Positions 10,621-23,267 are shown, counted from the stretch's first letter. The stretch is DNA of 64,000 nt from Mesostigma viride (GCA_009746045.1 RPFO01000275.1:62001-126000); one strand, 5' to 3'. A program made the numbers and translations. The notes: generated from the sequence alone by a model not told the origin.

Positions 10621-12697
10621 TTCCCTTTTGGGCTCGTATCTCTACTGCTGCATTGGCGATCGGTCTTGGGTAGCCTGCTTTGGGCTGCCGGTTGCACCGC
10701 TAACAACGCCGCTGGTGTGCCCACCTACTGCCAGTTGTGATGCCTTCCGCTGCTCGCGCGTTGCCTTCCGTTGCTGGTGCGAAGCCATCCGTTGTTGGAG
10801 AGACGTCTTCCGTGGCTGTCGCTACTCATTTCGACAACGATGCGCTGTTGGGCGACTCGAGCCCGCTGTCCACAGTCGCGGTCGCGTCATCTAAGTCACT
10901 ACTGTTGCGCCATTGTGCGACCCTGTTGCGCCACGGTGCGCGCCCGTCGCGCCCTTGTGGGACCTGGGCGACCCAGTTGCCGCGGCTGTCGCCCCTCCAT
11001 GCGACCCTGTCGCCTTGTCGTCCGCTGTTGTTGCGCTGACGAGCGACCCTTACATGCCTGTGCGCGCCCCTGTCGCGTCCCCAGTCGACTCTGGTGCGAC
11101 GCCGTGCGAGTCTGTTGCACCGCTTCCCGATCATGTTGCTACGTCACGCGCGTCAGTCGCACCGTCTCCCGTCTCTGTGGCGCCGTCGTCCGGCATCTGA
11201 CAATTCGTGGTGCCGCCTACCTCTGCGTGCCACGCCTACTTGCGCCTCTGTGGCGTCGGTTTGCGCCCCTAGCGCTCCTACGAGCGCTCATGTCGCGCAC
11301 CCTTGCGCGACGTTGTCGCGACGTCAGGAGTCATCGGCGCGTCACCCCGCAATCCTGTTGTGGCCATGCGAGAGTATGTCGCGGTGCCCGAGGTACCTGT
11401 CGCCCCTGCGTGCGACCCTATTCCTACCTCCGTGGCGCCTCCGGTTGAACCTGTGGCGACCGCGCTGTCTACGGGTTCTGCGTCGTCTTCTTCCGGCAGT
11501 GTTTTGCCGCCGCCTACGGCTGCCGTGCCCCTGGCTGGCCCCACCGACGCTGCTGCTGCGCGGAGTGCGCTGCCCGCGGATGGTGCTGGTCACTCCTACC
11601 GTCGTCTCACCGCGCTGGAGTTGGCGGAGCAGGTGCGCTTGGTGATCGAGTGGCTGGCTGGATGCTGTCGATCCGCTCCGCGGCCTTCACCCAGCGCCTT
11701 GACATTCTATCTGATCCAGCGCTGCCGCTGGATTCTGACAGGCCGTCGTACCATATGGTGTTGTTGTATATGCTGCTGTACAAGGCCTACCGCGGTTTGG
11801 GACGCTTGTCGGCCTGCGCCGCTGCCCGGTCAGGGGTCGGATGCCTACAGTGCCCCCCCCCGCCCCGTGCGAGCGCTAGTGGTCCCCTGTCCACCAACAC
11901 GCGACATGAGGATCTCCGCATCTGAGAGGGTCGTGAGATTCGGCACATCCGGATGTGGCATGCCAACGTGGATCTGCTGTTGCATCTGTTCTTCTCCACG
12001 TTGGTGCGCCCTCGGCTGACCTGTGCGAGCCGTCCCTATCTGCGTGTACTCTGCCTCCGGGCATTGGAACCCTTTTTCCTGATTGTTCGAGTGTAGCCAT
12101 TTTGATTAGGCTTGTATGCTCATTGTGATCACCCAACATCGGTGTTACTGGGCTTTCCTGGTTTTGTTTCCTACCGTTGTGTGGGAGGATGTCTACCTTA
12201 CCATTGGCCGCCATGACAACGACGAGGATGTCGTTCATTACCGCGCGTACTTGGATGTGCTGATAGCGACGCGCGGGACCTACCAGGCTGATGGCCAGTA
12301 GATAGAGGGCTCTAGGCCCGACCTGAGGGTGTTGTCCCTCCGGTATATAGAGTCGCCCTCTATGCTTGGCCAGTTGGTTGGTTATCCTTGGCACTTGGTG
12401 CGAGTATTGTTTCCTACGCGTGTCCTGCCTAGTGCCGTCCTGCCCGGCAAGCCTCAGTGCAAGGCAGTTAGGGGAGCCTCACACCCGGCGTGGTGCTGGT
12501 GATCCCTACACCATTTGGGGTGGACCCGAGGTTAACTTATTTGCGCTGGGAGCCCTGGGTGGCTAGTTGATTGTGTTGGGTTATAGTTGGGTGCGATAGG
12601 TTTTTATTCCTACCGACCTACCTCCGTCTGTGTATGATCCAGTGTTTATGCTCCCCTGACGTAGGGAGAGGACTCCCTACCTTTTATGGGGGGGAGG
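10620..12697 (+). other. E1 3' region with Val-Ala-Pro-rich periodic sequence
   Basis: Between about 10,730 and 11,560 the sequence is GC-rich with a loose triplet repeat of GTTGC/GTCGC. In one frame it reads as repeated Val-Ala-Pro units ending in Cys-Asp-Pro or Ser-Val. No known domain. Long frames on both strands here come from composition. A non-coding tail leads to the polypurine tract. Confidence 0.5.
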
Positions 12698-13324
12698 TGT
12701 TACGGCGCGTAACAAACTGTGTTACTACGGCCGTAAATTCAGGCCTTACGTTATTGGTGGCCTCAGCTATTCCGGAACAGTCCGTGGTTACGACTGTTGT
12801 CCTTCCTACGTTTACGTGTGGTTAGGACCCTTTTTATTAGTCGGTCCAGTTACGTATCAATTGTTCAGTGCTGTGGGCCGGTGCAGTCGCGCCGCGCTGC
12901 GTACTTTATGGCCTGGACCGTTGGCGCTCTGTGTGTTCTGGACCAGCGCCCTCTCTACGGGGCAATAGAATGTTGTCCTGCATAGATCTACCCTGTCCGT
13001 GATCGTACGGGCGAGGGCCATGTGTGGCCCGAGCACGCACGAGGTTGTCGGCCAATTTAGGTGTTGCAATTTCCTTGTGTTGAGAGTTCGACCTTTGATA
13101 TGGCTTGTTATAGCTAGTCGAACCATGGATGTACGTTATTGCCAGTAATGTCTAAGTAAATGTGTCAATTGCTTAGTATGGAAACAATTATCGGAAAGCA
13201 TTAGAGTCGGGAGTTCAACGATCTTTCAAAATGCAGAACAGGGTTCCTTCTTCTACCGGGTTAGTTAGTCTAGGACAGGTTAGATCCTGGGATCGAGGTA
13301 GAGTAGAAGAACCGGGTCGTAACA
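12698..13324 (+). repeat. 3' LTR of E1
   Basis: 627 bp, apparently identical to 4,227-4,853; ends GTCGTAACA before the CGAGA duplication. Confidence 0.93.
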
Positions 13325-13569
13325 CGAGAATGCTCATAACTTTCGACTCAGGCCATGAAATTTAGTCGGGTTTGTTGCATTCGACTCGTCTTTTGACGAC
13401 GAACATGCTGGTATGATTTCCGGCAGCTATCGTCCCCGATTTCGTTACTACGTTCTCGACCTCGGCCTGCCCAGCAGATATCGCTATTTTTGACTCGATA
13501 TGGCGGCATTCTCTTCGTGAATAGCACGCCTGCGCCCCCCGCCCAGCATTCGACATCTTCCCAGTAGCT

Positions 13570-14754
13570 ATGGAGACCGCTACGACACCTGCCGCCCGAG
13601 AAACCCGCTCGCTGGAAGACGTTCTTGCCGCAGCCAGCCCCCTCGTCGGCACCGCTCCCGCCGCTCCCAAGAAGCCGCGTACCACGGAAATCACTTCCAT
13701 GGCCGCCGAGGCTACCCCCACGCCTGAAACCCCACCGCCCTCACCGTCTGATTTAACCAAATATACAAGCCTCGGTCGCCTGCAATCGGCCGACATTGCG
13801 GCAATTTTCACCATGCCGGTCGCCGACGTGCTGCAAATCCTCAAATCTCGATACGCCGCCGAAGACATCATTCGCCACCCCAACACCGGCGAGCTGCGGA
13901 TGACCCCTCCGCGGAGTGGCTGAAATGGGAAGACGATCAGCTACGCACCTCCTGCCTCTTTACATGCTGCCCTGAACTCTGCAAACCGCTGGCGACCATC
14001 GCGGCCGCATCCGACACCTCGGCCGATGCCGACACCCCTGCCGGCGCAGCCGACTCCACTGAGCTGCAGGCGCTCACCTCTGAGCTCAAGTCTGTGCAAG
14101 GCTGCTAACTCTGCTGTCACCCAAGCCACATTGCTGGAATTAAAGGCGGCCATGGCCACCTCCCCCCCCAAGCGGGTCACGTTCGCGGATGCGGCGGGGA
14201 AGAACCTGGATGCCATAGTCGCCCAGGCGGCTAAGTCGGCTGCCACCGCAGTCGCGTCACAGAATGTGGCTCAGCTCCGCCAACGCAATATCATTCTCAA
14301 GAGTGTGAAGGGCAAGCATGACACCGCACAAGCACTTACCGAGGCCTTGCGGGGCCCCACGTTCTTGGGGTTGCTGCAGCTGTGCGATCACGTGACCATT
14401 GACAGGGCCATCCGCCTGCAAGGCCCAGCTGGCCTGGTCCTGGTCACCATGGCCACCGTGAACGGCCAGAAACGGGTCATGGGCGCCGGTCGCCTGCTCA
14501 AGGGCAGCCTCATCAGCATGGACGAGGACTACACCCCTGCACAGCTGGCGGCAAGGAGCAAGCTCTGGAATCACGCGAAGGTCGCGGCCATCCGGGAGGG
14601 GTACATACCGGGGGGGAAGCGTGTGCAGATGCGTTTGAAGTCGGATGGTCGCTGGGTTGCCTCCTTTGACGGTGTTGAGATTAACACCACGGGTGCAGAG
14701 TCTCGTAGTGAGTCTCGTGGTGAGAAGCGTGCTGCCCCTGGTGGTGACCAGTAG
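13570..14754 (+). pseudogene. LINE A1 ORF1 (RNA-binding protein), frameshifted
   Basis: ORF1 proteins of LINEs coat the element RNA. The reading frame starts at the ATG at 13,570. It shifts near 13,896 into a frame reading DDPSAEWLKWEDD, and shifts back near 14,099 (one extra G in GCAAGGCTGC), so this copy is broken by two indels. The second half (about 14,260-14,620) reads NIILKSVKGK…GPAGLVLVTMATVNGQKRVMGAGRL…DEDYTPAQLAARSKLW. That pattern matches the RRM-like domain plus basic C-terminal domain of ORF1-type proteins and aligns with the ORF1 at 52,819-53,493. The C-terminus is Ser/Arg/Glu-rich. No zinc knuckle was seen. Confidence 0.7.
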
Positions 14755-14938
14755 GTAGGCAAACCCACTCGTCGGCTCGCGGCTAACAGGCTTCGGGGAC
14801 AGCCTCTAAACAATCCCCCCGTTCCACTCCCACACATGCATCGACCTCACAGTCGACTGAGACACATGGTGGTGCCGGTATCTCGGGCTTGAACGACAGC
14901 TCTCAGCAGCAAGATTAGCAACAGGCGTGACCCAACGC
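14755..14938 (+). other. Spacer between ORF1 and ORF2 of LINE A1
   Basis: About 180 bp without a good frame; nothing notable. Confidence 0.5.
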
Positions 14939-17900
14939 ATGCTAGATTTTCTACGCCTCTGCGTTGCGCAAGCATCCCCGAATACCCAGAGCAGGCGGCA
15001 GGCTCGCATCCTACGCCTGCAGGACAAAATAAATGCGATGAAAAGCACTATTTCCACCGCTTCCCTTCCCCCCTCCGTTCCACCCCCACCTCCATTCCCC
15101 GTCGCATCCACCCCCATCACCCATCGCCGTTCTCCCCTGGTGGGCCAGCAGGCATCCTTGGCCCTCGCCACTTTTAACACACGTACATTGCTAGCAGATG
15201 ACGACCATAGCTGCCGGGTAGAGGAGCTAGTCGCATTTTGCATAGAGCATCGTGTATCTATTCTAGGCGTCCAGGAACACCGTCGCCAGGTGCCATTTGG
15301 CACGGTGAGCACTAACCGCCTTGCATGCAGGCGGTTGGCGTTTCTACTTCGCTGGAAGTGGGACGCCAGGCCAAGGTGGTGTTGGTCTTTTGTGTTCGCC
15401 GTTGGCAGTTGCTAGCCTGAGTACGCTTAAGTTCCTAACACCACGCCTTATGGTAGCCCATTTCACCTCCGTCGAGGGGCGGTCTAAGCACCACCTCACG
15501 GTGGGGGTGGGCTATGCACCCCATAGTGGTCTACCTGAGTCGGAGCGCCAAGAGTTCTTTGAGTCTTTGCATAACCTTGAGGGGGTCACTCCGGCCCGCC
15601 ACTTTTTGGTTATGCTGCTCGACGCCAATGCTACGCTCCCCGTGGGCACTGCTGGCAGTCGCTTTGCGCCTGCTGACACGGAAGCTAGCGCCAACACTCC
15701 CCTTTTCTCTGCCTTTTTGCGGGATAGCGGGATGGTTGCTGTCCGAATTAACTGCCAATTCCAACGTCCCTCACAGGACTTGGTCACTTTTCGTGGCCCT
15801 AACGGCCGTCACGCCTGTCTGGACTACGTGGTGGTACGGCAGCCCAGGTGCACCTCGGTTCTGGACGCCCGAGTGTTTGACACGCCCACGGTGTGCTCTG
15901 ACCACTGGTTGGTGCGCGCGACCCTTCGGCTCCGGTTCCACGTCCCCGCGCGCCGCGCCGCACTGGTCCGCCCTGACTGGTCTGCTCTACGCCCGGTCCG
16001 GGGAGATCCTGAGGACTGGACGGACGCCGAGCACGAGCGGAACCGGTGCCGCCAGGAGTACCTGTCGGCCCTGGACGCCCGGGCGGACGTCGACGAGCTG
16101 GACAAGGGTGCCCCCAACGCCGCCATTTTTGCGGGCTTTGCGGCCCGTGCCCCGTTGCTGGCGGCCCGGCACCTGCCGGTCATGCCCCGCCGCCGCCCCG
16201 GCCCGCTCTACCGCCAGGACCCCAAGGTCTTGGCCGCCCGGCACCGCCTCAAGCGTAACCGGGACCCTCTGCAGAAACCATTGCTCAAGGCCGCCCTTGT
16301 GGAGGCCTACGAGCACGCTCAGGACGCGGAGGCGGCCCAGTGCATCGCGGATGCCAAGGCCTGCCAGGCTCGCAACCAGGGCAAGGACATGTGGTACCAC
16401 CTCGACCGGCTCGGCGGCCGGCGGCAGCGCACCCCGGTGGAGCACACGGCCGGGGACGGCACGGCGCCGGTCAGCCTTGACCGCTGGTTGGCCCACAATG
16501 TTTCCTTGACCGGTGGGGCTCGCGCCCCCCCCCCGCCGCTTCACCCCGAGACGGCCGCCCGCCTCGGGGTCGCCGGACCCCCGCCGCCGCCAGCGCCCTC
16601 CTCCTAGGCCGCGGACTACCAAGTCCCCGCCTTGCAGGAGGGCTGCCTTGCCACTGACGACGTCGTCCCCCCCTTCACTTTGAAGGAATTGGACGGCGCC
16701 CTTGCTCGCCTGCGGTACGATGCGGCGGTCGGTGCCGACCACCTTTCTGCTGAGCTGCTGAAGACCCCTGATCCGGCGGTTAGGGATCTTCTGCTGGCGT
16801 TCTGCAACCGTGTCCTGCTCTCTGACGAGCCTCCGCCTGCATGCTGAGTGGCAGACGGCCATCCGCGTCATGCTGTACAAGAAGGGCTCTGCTGCTGACC
16901 CCGGCAACTACCGGGGTGTCTGCCTCCAGAGCGCCGCGCTGAAGGTCTTCATGCGCATGATGCTGCACAGGCTCCGCGCGCCGCGCTGGACCCACACCTG
17001 GGTGAGTCTCAGATGGGTTTCCGTCGTGGTCGTAACACTGTCATGGCTGTGTTTGTCGCGCGCCGGTTGATGGAGGAGGTGCGTCGACTTCCCCCTGACA
17101 GTAACTTTGCCGCTGGTCTTCATTTTTGTTGACTATATCAAGGCCTTTGACACGGTTCTCTGGGAGGCTCTTTGGGCCATCCTAGCTCTGGATCGGGTAC
17201 CACCTGCGTTTATTGCTGCCATCCGCCGACTGTATGAGGGCTCACAGGCAGTAGTGCGGACTGCGGAGGGCACCACTCCACCATTCCCCCTTCACCACGG
17301 GGTGTGGCAAGGTTGTGTCCTGTCCCCATACCTGTTCATTATTGTCGTGGATCACGTCATGCGCCGGGCACGTGCGCGCTTTACTGCTCTAAGGGGTTCG
17401 AGCCAGGCTTGGACATCCTTAACGTGAAAGAGCACGGCGGGGTTAGACCTGGTTACCGCCTTGCCGACCTGATTTATGCGGATGATACCACCCTCATCGA
17501 GAGCCCCGAGCACATTCAGACCTGGCTGGTCAGGCTGGACTGCCTGGGCCTGGAGGCGCGGGCGGTGGGGTTGGAGATTAGTGTCAAAACCGAGGCGATG
17601 GTGATTGGGGCCTCCAGTAAACCACCGCTGCCGCGCCTGCTCGACGGGACGGAGGTCCCGTTCCGCGACCGCTTCAAGCTGTTGGGGAGCTGGCTTCCTG
17701 ACACCGCCGACGATGTGGACACCCGCATCGGCCTTGCCTGGGCCAAGCTCCGTTCGCTCACACCCTACTGGCGCTCGAAGGGCCTGGGCGGGCACCGCAA
17801 GCGCATGCTCTTCAAGGTCCTCGTCCTCACGGTGCTCGCGTATGGCGCCGAGGCGTGGACCCTCCCACCCAAACTGGCAGCTAGGCTAGACGGCACGGTT

Positions 17901-18347
17901 TACAGGATGCTCCGACAGGTCCTTAACGTAGGTTTTTCCGAGCGTCCGTCATCAGAGTCTTTGTATCATGGCATGCCTCGTGTTTCGGACAAGATTAGGC
18001 AGCGTATGATAGCATTTGTAGGACACCTTGCCCGCACCAGCCAGGTCGACACCACCCTTGGTCTGGCCGGCCCCCAGCGGCTTGGCCAGCCAGGGCGGCA
18101 CATTCTGACCTGGCCTGGCCCCGAGGACATTCCCAAAAGGGTAGGGAAACCTGTCACCAACTACGTTCAGATGTTGCTGGACGACCTAGTGGTCCCAGCC
18201 CAGTTTGAGCACCGCATCCACTCTCTCTCCCGTCTTTGGACTGCCATGCAGGACAAGACGCGGTGGAAGAAGATTGTCAAGGCGCACACGCCCGACCCTG
18301 TGGGCAAGCCACCTCCCCCCAAGCGGAGGAGGCGTTTTGATGAGTAG
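14939..18347 (+). pseudogene. LINE A1 ORF2 (APE endonuclease + reverse transcriptase), broken
   Basis: ORF2 nicks the target and reverse-transcribes the LINE RNA. I take the ATG at 14,939. The endonuclease begins near 15,165 (LATFNTRTLL…GVQEHRR) and runs to the SDHWLVRATLRLRF block near 15,900. The RT spans about 16,680-17,850 with FVDYIKAFDTVLW, GVWQGCVLSPYLFIIV and LIYADD. The C-terminal part ends ...PPPPKRRRRFDE. Comparison with LINE A2 shows the breaks: 4-bp insertions near 15,325, 16,841 and 17,103, a stop near 16,605, a 2-bp insertion near 16,977, a 1-bp loss near 17,393 and a 9-bp in-frame insertion near 17,526. This copy cannot make a working protein. Confidence 0.88.
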
Positions 18348-18490
18348 TGTAGTTAAGATTTTCTAGATAGAGTTAGGATAGTTCGATCACGCGGCTTCCT
18401 CCACCCCATCCATCATGGAATATGTGCTACATGACCTCCCCACGGAGGCATGTTATAATTTGATTTTAATTTTTTTAATTGTTGTTATTA

Positions 18491-18975
18491 TTGTTATTAT
18501 TATTAGTATTATTATTATTGGTAGGTATAGGCGACATCTCTCCACCCACCTGGATCCATGTTTAATAAAAAAGAAAAAAACAATGAAAGTTGCCTTAAGA
18601 AAAGGATAGGAACCTAAATTGAAACAAGGAAGGCAAAAGGAAAAACCTTGAATGTCCTAAGCAAAGAAAACAAATAGAATCAATCCTTTTTAACCACAGT
18701 AATGGATAGGGAACCAAACTCTAAGGTGAGAGGAGTATCTACACTAGATGAGGATGCAGCACGTCTAGGGGGAGAAGAAGGAGGGGTAGCAAAAACTAGG
18801 GATTCCACGGGAGGACGACCATGAGGCATAGAGCGTACATGTAGGCCTAAATCTGATTCGCTATGGTCTATTATGAGAACTGCTGAGAGTTATGGGAACT
18901 GCTGAGCTTCTTCAAGGGTCACAAATTTCTTATACCTAACTACGTTATATACTCGGTTCTGAACTATCTTCCTAG
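18491..18975 (-). mobile_element. Piece of LTR element M (first coding region)
   Basis: On the minus strand it reads SSSVDTPLTLEFGSLSITVVKK near 18,700, which matches E1 near 7,840. A pyrimidine-rich stretch and an ATG-containing segment leading to Asn codons follow. LINE A1 bounds it on the left and E2 on the right. Confidence 0.6.
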
Positions 18976-19643
18976 TGTTACGTCCCGGCCCTTTTGGACG
19001 GACGTAACAATGGAATAAATTATGTAGTTTGACTTGTTGTCATGGTCCGTAGGACTTTGGGACTCATTTCGGGACTTAATTTGGGAATTGTCCCTTGGTC
19101 AGGACTTTTGTATGGAACTATGACAGTTTGGGTGATTCGGACCAGTTATTTTGGGCCTAGGTTGTTGTATGCGTGTATCTTCTAGGGGCCGGTGCAGTCG
19201 CGCCGCGCTGCGTACTTTATAGCTAGTTGAGATATTGTACTCATGCGTGGATTCTGTAGGCGAGGGTCGATGTCGACCTGAGGATCTTGTGTGGACAGCA
19301 TGCTTTGGAAGGTCGGCGCCATGTCGGCGCCCCTTGCCAGCGTAGTGGCAGACCTAGGTGAAATTGGTCCGAGGACGAGAGTCTCGTCCTCTTGGTTTGA
19401 TGAATGATAAGTGCGAATACGCCTACACATTAAACCTGGGGCAACTATCCATTTGTAATTGGGATTGCTAGCCATTATGAGTGTGTATTAATTAGCTTGG
19501 CATCAAGTCGCGGTGCCAGATATCTCACGACCCCAGTCGTGAAGCGCAATCTGCATTAGGCCACCTTGAATCTTCCTAATTCCGGCATGGTAGATCTTTC
19601 GCTACGTAGCTCAGGCTAGAGGTGTCTGGGCTGGGACGTAACA
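18976..19643 (+). repeat. 5' LTR of E2
   Basis: 668 bp; one difference from the 3' copy seen near 19,473. Shares a 34-bp block (19,187-19,220) with the E1 LTR. Confidence 0.94.
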
Positions 19644-20741
19644 CTGGTTATCGGAGGGAAATGTTGCCGGCAAGGTTAGCTAACTCTCGCGGAGAGAGCT
19701 AGTGTAGCCAGTTAGGAAACCAGGGCGGTGCTTGGCGTAGATAGAGGTTCCGGAATTCAACGATTGCTGACAGGTCGGCGGCCAGCCCGTAAAGGGATTC
19801 AACGACGACCTAGGCAGCAAGCGGCCAGTCTGGGATACTCGGCGGGGCTAGCAATAGCCCTGTGGTGAGGTGCTATCGACAATAGCTGCCATTACCCCTG
19901 TTTTCAACGACACTTGGTGGCGGCCAGGGCTCTGCCTTCAACGACATCAGGTGACGGCCAGCTCAGGGGTCATCAACGATATTGACGATGGTACGTCCCC
20001 TAGTTTAGAATTATCCTTCTAGACGCTTGCTTTCTCTAGCTCCGGGTCCGCACGCGTAAGGGGTTCTTGTTATCCGTTGTGCCTCAGTAGGTTGTGAATG
20101 TCGTTGGTGCCAATGGAAGTCGCGGATGACGACCATTCGTTGTTTGACCTGTCGTGGGGGTGGATACCGTCTGGCTGTTGCCGACTGTGTTGACGGTGTT
20201 TACCTCCGTGTACTTATTGTATAGCCCTCGGCCGCGGAAGGCTGGGGCGTGTGCTGTGCTAGACTCCGTGCTCTTTCCTCGTTTGTTTTAAGGTCACTGC
20301 ATTTAGAGGTAGCCTGGGATTCCCCTTTTCCTTCTTGCAAGCTTCTGCTAGCCTATAATGCATTACGTCCCTACAGGGCATGTGAGGAATACATTAAGGA
20401 TAAGGGCTCTATTGCCAGGTGGAAGGGATTTGATAATCTAGGAGATGCAGATAAGTCTAGTAAGGAACACATGTCATTGCCTGGGGGTTTGCACACCACT
20501 CGTGAATGCTCTCAGACACCCACGTCTAGCAAGGTAGATAGCAGTCAGGAGGTGGGGACGACAACAGTCACCTTCTCCCAGCTGACCATTGGCTCTAGCA
20601 GACAATAGAGGGGATTATTACTAGGGAATAGTACTAGGTCCTACATATATAAGATCTATAGCACGTGGTTGCCCTCTCTCCCTCTCTCTCTTTCTTTCTG
20701 GGGAGGTGTTGCCTGCAGTGTAAGGTATCGGTACGAGCACC
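19644..20741 (+). other. E2 leader
   Basis: Primer-binding site, then about 1.1 kb of leader without a clear gene. It includes several spaced copies of 'TTCAACGA' (about 19,757, 19,798, 19,914, 19,939). Confidence 0.55.
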
Positions 20742-21076
20742 ATGCCACGAAAACGGAGAGAACCTGTCAACAGCGAGACAGAACAGGTAGACAACCACGA
20801 GCAAGGTATAGAGGTGGTAGAGGTAGCACCGCACGTCCAAGTAGGGACAGGTACAGGTGAGGTCATGGAGAGACCTGCGGAAGGCTCCCCACGATCCAGA
20901 GACCAGGGCCGCAGAGATTCATCAGATGAAGACAGTCCAGACTCCAGGTTGGAACAAGAGGGGGACGGGCGCAGCCAGGAGATGCTCCAGCAGGGTTTCC
21001 AGCAGCAGCAACAGCAGCAGCAGCAGGGTTTCCAGCAGCAACAACGGCAGCAGCAGCAGCAGCAGCAGCAGGGTTT

Positions 21077-21108
<32 letters not shown>

Positions 21109-22766
21109 GGCAGCAGCAGCGGCAGCAGCAGCAGCAGCAGCAGCAACCGCAGCAGCAGCAGCAACGACCACAGTGGCCGCCGCGGTATCCTGAGCAGACA
21201 GGGCACGAGAATGAAAACACGCAGTACTACCGTTATCATGCTCAGCTAGCCACGGAGCGACCATCGCAGCCCTGGGCTGGGCGCGGCCGCGCCATGGGAC
21301 CTCCGCCGGCCACAACACACCGGGGCAGGCGTCGAGTGTCCTTTGGCCGTACTTCCCTACTACCCATGGTGTTGTGGAACTCTGAGGATGACGGGGAGGA
21401 CACCGGGGCAGATGGCGAATTCGGCGATTTGGAGGGGGCCGTGGAGGATGGCGAGGAACCAGGGGCACAGGACCCTCCCTTTGGAGCTCATAGGCCACGG
21501 GCCCGGCTAGGGGGTGACAGAAGCAGCGCCACCGCACACGACGAGGGGACTCAGACACCCGTCCAGCGACACGTCCCCCAACCGCAGCGACCTCGGGCGC
21601 AGGACAGCAGCATGGTCCACTCGCCTGCGGTCGTCAGCAACCTGAATTTCAGCAGGGTGGCATTGGATGACCCGGGGTATGAACACCCCTCATCGGTACA
21701 GGTGCGGCGGACGCACGGTACGCCGACCAGATCCGGATCTCTCCCCCGGTCGCAGCCCCCAGCCTTCGGCTCCATCGCCTTCCGGGAGGTCGGTGGGCCC
21801 AAGCCTAATACGGTGAAGGCCCCACCGATGCCCACGTTCAAGAATGTTCCCAAGCTGCACGCGGACATGAAACCGCGGGAGATTGACGAATGGGGGCGCA
21901 TGTGGCAACAGCAGTATACCGTCTGGTCCAACCACCACAGTTGGGAACTTGCCACCTGCGATCTGATCCCGCATGTTGTCAACACCTGCATGGATCCTTC
22001 GGTGGTGAGCATCCTGAACTGTGAGAGCATCGCATCCCAGTCGTACCCGCAAACCGTGGAGGAGCTGATGGACCGGGTGCGCCGCAAGTTGATACCCCCA
22101 GACGCGGAGCTCCACGAGCGACTCGCCTTCGGCATGCTGCGCCAGGGGACCACTCCATATCGCGAGTTTCTGTCCAAGTTTGAGTCCAGCGCCGCTTACC
22201 TGACCGACATGACCTGGTACGAGTACAAGATCAGATTCATTGAGGCACTCAGCCCCGAGCTGCAGGTCGAGGTACTAAAGCACTACGCTGAGGTTCCTTG
22301 GAAGGAGTGGGACATCTTGAATATCCAGAGGTATCTTCTGCAGGTGGCCGACGTCGTGGCTCGCGGGCGCGCACCATCGGTGCGTCGTTTCTTCCGATCA
22401 GGTCCCCCGCACGACGGCGAGGGGAACGAGGACTCCCCCGATGACCTGGAGGACGGGAACGCTGACAATAGCCTCAACGCCATCGACGCGAGTAAAGCCC
22501 GTTGCTTCATGTGCCTTGAGGTGGGTCACCTCAGGCGCGACTGCCCCAAACTCCGTAGCAGGCACGCTGGACGTGGCACGGGGGAGACCGAGCCCAGGTT
22601 TTCAGGCTCGGCGTTCGGCAGTCGCCCGGACTCCTCCGGCCCAAGGGACAAGCCCCGCAACGCGGACGAGCGGGCGCCAGCAGACCCGGCAGTTCACGAC
22701 TCAGCACCAGCAGCCGCGGCCGCCAGCGATGAGTTCTACCAAGGGCGTGCTGCGCGCGGTCAATGA
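20742..22766 (+). CDS. Gag of LTR element E2 (polyQ, CCHC knuckle)
   Basis: One open frame of 674 residues from the ATG at 20,742. It is the structural protein of the element's virus-like particle. A basic N-terminus is followed by a Gln-rich tract (about residues 84-142), a low-complexity Pro/Asp-rich stretch and a conserved capsid-like domain (about residues 365-545, FKNVPKLHADMKPREIDEW through LLQVADVVARG). A CX2CX4HX4C zinc knuckle lies near residue 590 (CFMCLEVGHLRRDC). The C-terminus is low complexity. Fossil-class element; this frame looks whole. Confidence 0.85.
20988..21168 (+). repeat. CAG/CAA trinucleotide tract
   Basis: Glutamine codons interspersed with GGGTTTCCAG units inside the Gag gene of E2. 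It creates spurious long frames in the other five readings. Confidence 0.9.
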
Positions 22767-23253
22767 GATCGAGGCTCATCGACTAGCCTCCGGACAGCGT
22801 GCGACCTTTGAGTCACCAGCAGTGGCCGGTTACGAGTTTGCCGCTGGGAAGTATACTATAATATATATTATATAAGTATAAGTAATAATTATATATTTAC
22901 AATATGTTCACTCCGGTGCGCTTTTCCAGTCCTAGTGGCTGGCCACCTTAGCCATTCTGAGGATGCCCACCTGTGTCGGGCAAGGGGGGGGGGTGTCTGT
23001 TTTGCCCCACATCTGTACCAAATACCAAGGGTGCATAGGTCCTGCACAGTAGCAGGTCACCCTGTTATCACGATGTCAGTAGTACGAAGGGTGCATTGGT
23101 CCTGCCCAGTAGCAGGTCACCCTGTTATCATGCTATCAGCAGTAAGGGGGGTGTTTGGAATCATACACTGACCCCATGCATAGACGCCGTTGGCGGTAAT
23201 GGGAAATTACTATTAGGCGTCTAGCTCTAGTGGTTTTATATAGGGTACCGTTG
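22767..23253 (+). other. E2 spacer between Gag and the CACTA-like insertion
   Basis: Includes an AT-rich stretch (about 22,853-22,905) and the 60-bp tandem pair at 23,027-23,146. No gene seen. Confidence 0.5.
23027..23146 (+). repeat. Two tandem copies of a 60-bp unit
   Basis: Units 23,027-23,086 and 23,087-23,146, about 85% alike, both with GTAGCAGGTCACCCTG. Confidence 0.85.
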
Positions 23254-23267
23254 CACTAGGAACTCGG

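Larger units (their letters stand above)
4227..13324 (+). mobile_element. LTR retrotransposon E1 (TGTTACG family), non-autonomous
   Basis: Two 627-bp LTRs appear identical. They start TGTTACGG and end GTCGTAACA. The element is flanked by a 5-bp duplication, CGAGA (4,222-4,226 and 13,325-13,329). The primer-binding site TGGTATCGGAG follows the left LTR, and a G-rich polypurine tract precedes the right LTR (about 12,688-12,697). The interior holds Gag-like and retropepsin-like stretches but no RT, RNase H or integrase that I can find. The LTR identity says very recent insertion, yet the coding parts are broken in many places, so it was probably moved by a relative's proteins. Confidence 0.9.
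4187..18475 (+). mobile_element. Full-length LINE A1, interrupted by LTR element E1
   Basis: The element is bounded by an exact 15-bp target-site duplication, TAATTGTTGTTATTA, at 4,172-4,186 and 18,476-18,490. Leaving out E1 (4,227-13,324) and its duplicated 5 bp, the LINE is about 5.2 kb. It has a 5' UTR (4,187-4,226 plus 13,330-13,569), ORF1, ORF2, a 3' UTR with the hairpin CCTCC-ccac-GGAGG (about 18,436-18,448), and a T/A-rich tail. Both ORFs are damaged by small indels and one stop. The target was a run of asparagine codons in element M. Confidence 0.88.

Noticed and set aside
10737-12019. Several overlapping GC-rich frames that could be taken as genes
   Set aside because: They overlap in many frames on both strands and follow from a GTTGC/GTCGC compositional repeat inside a fossil LTR element; no domain is visible.
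20621-21558. Long Cys-rich, Leu-rich and Ala-rich frames opposite the polyQ tract
   Set aside because: They are readings of the CAG repeat in other frames; the Gag frame has the capsid-like domain and zinc knuckle.
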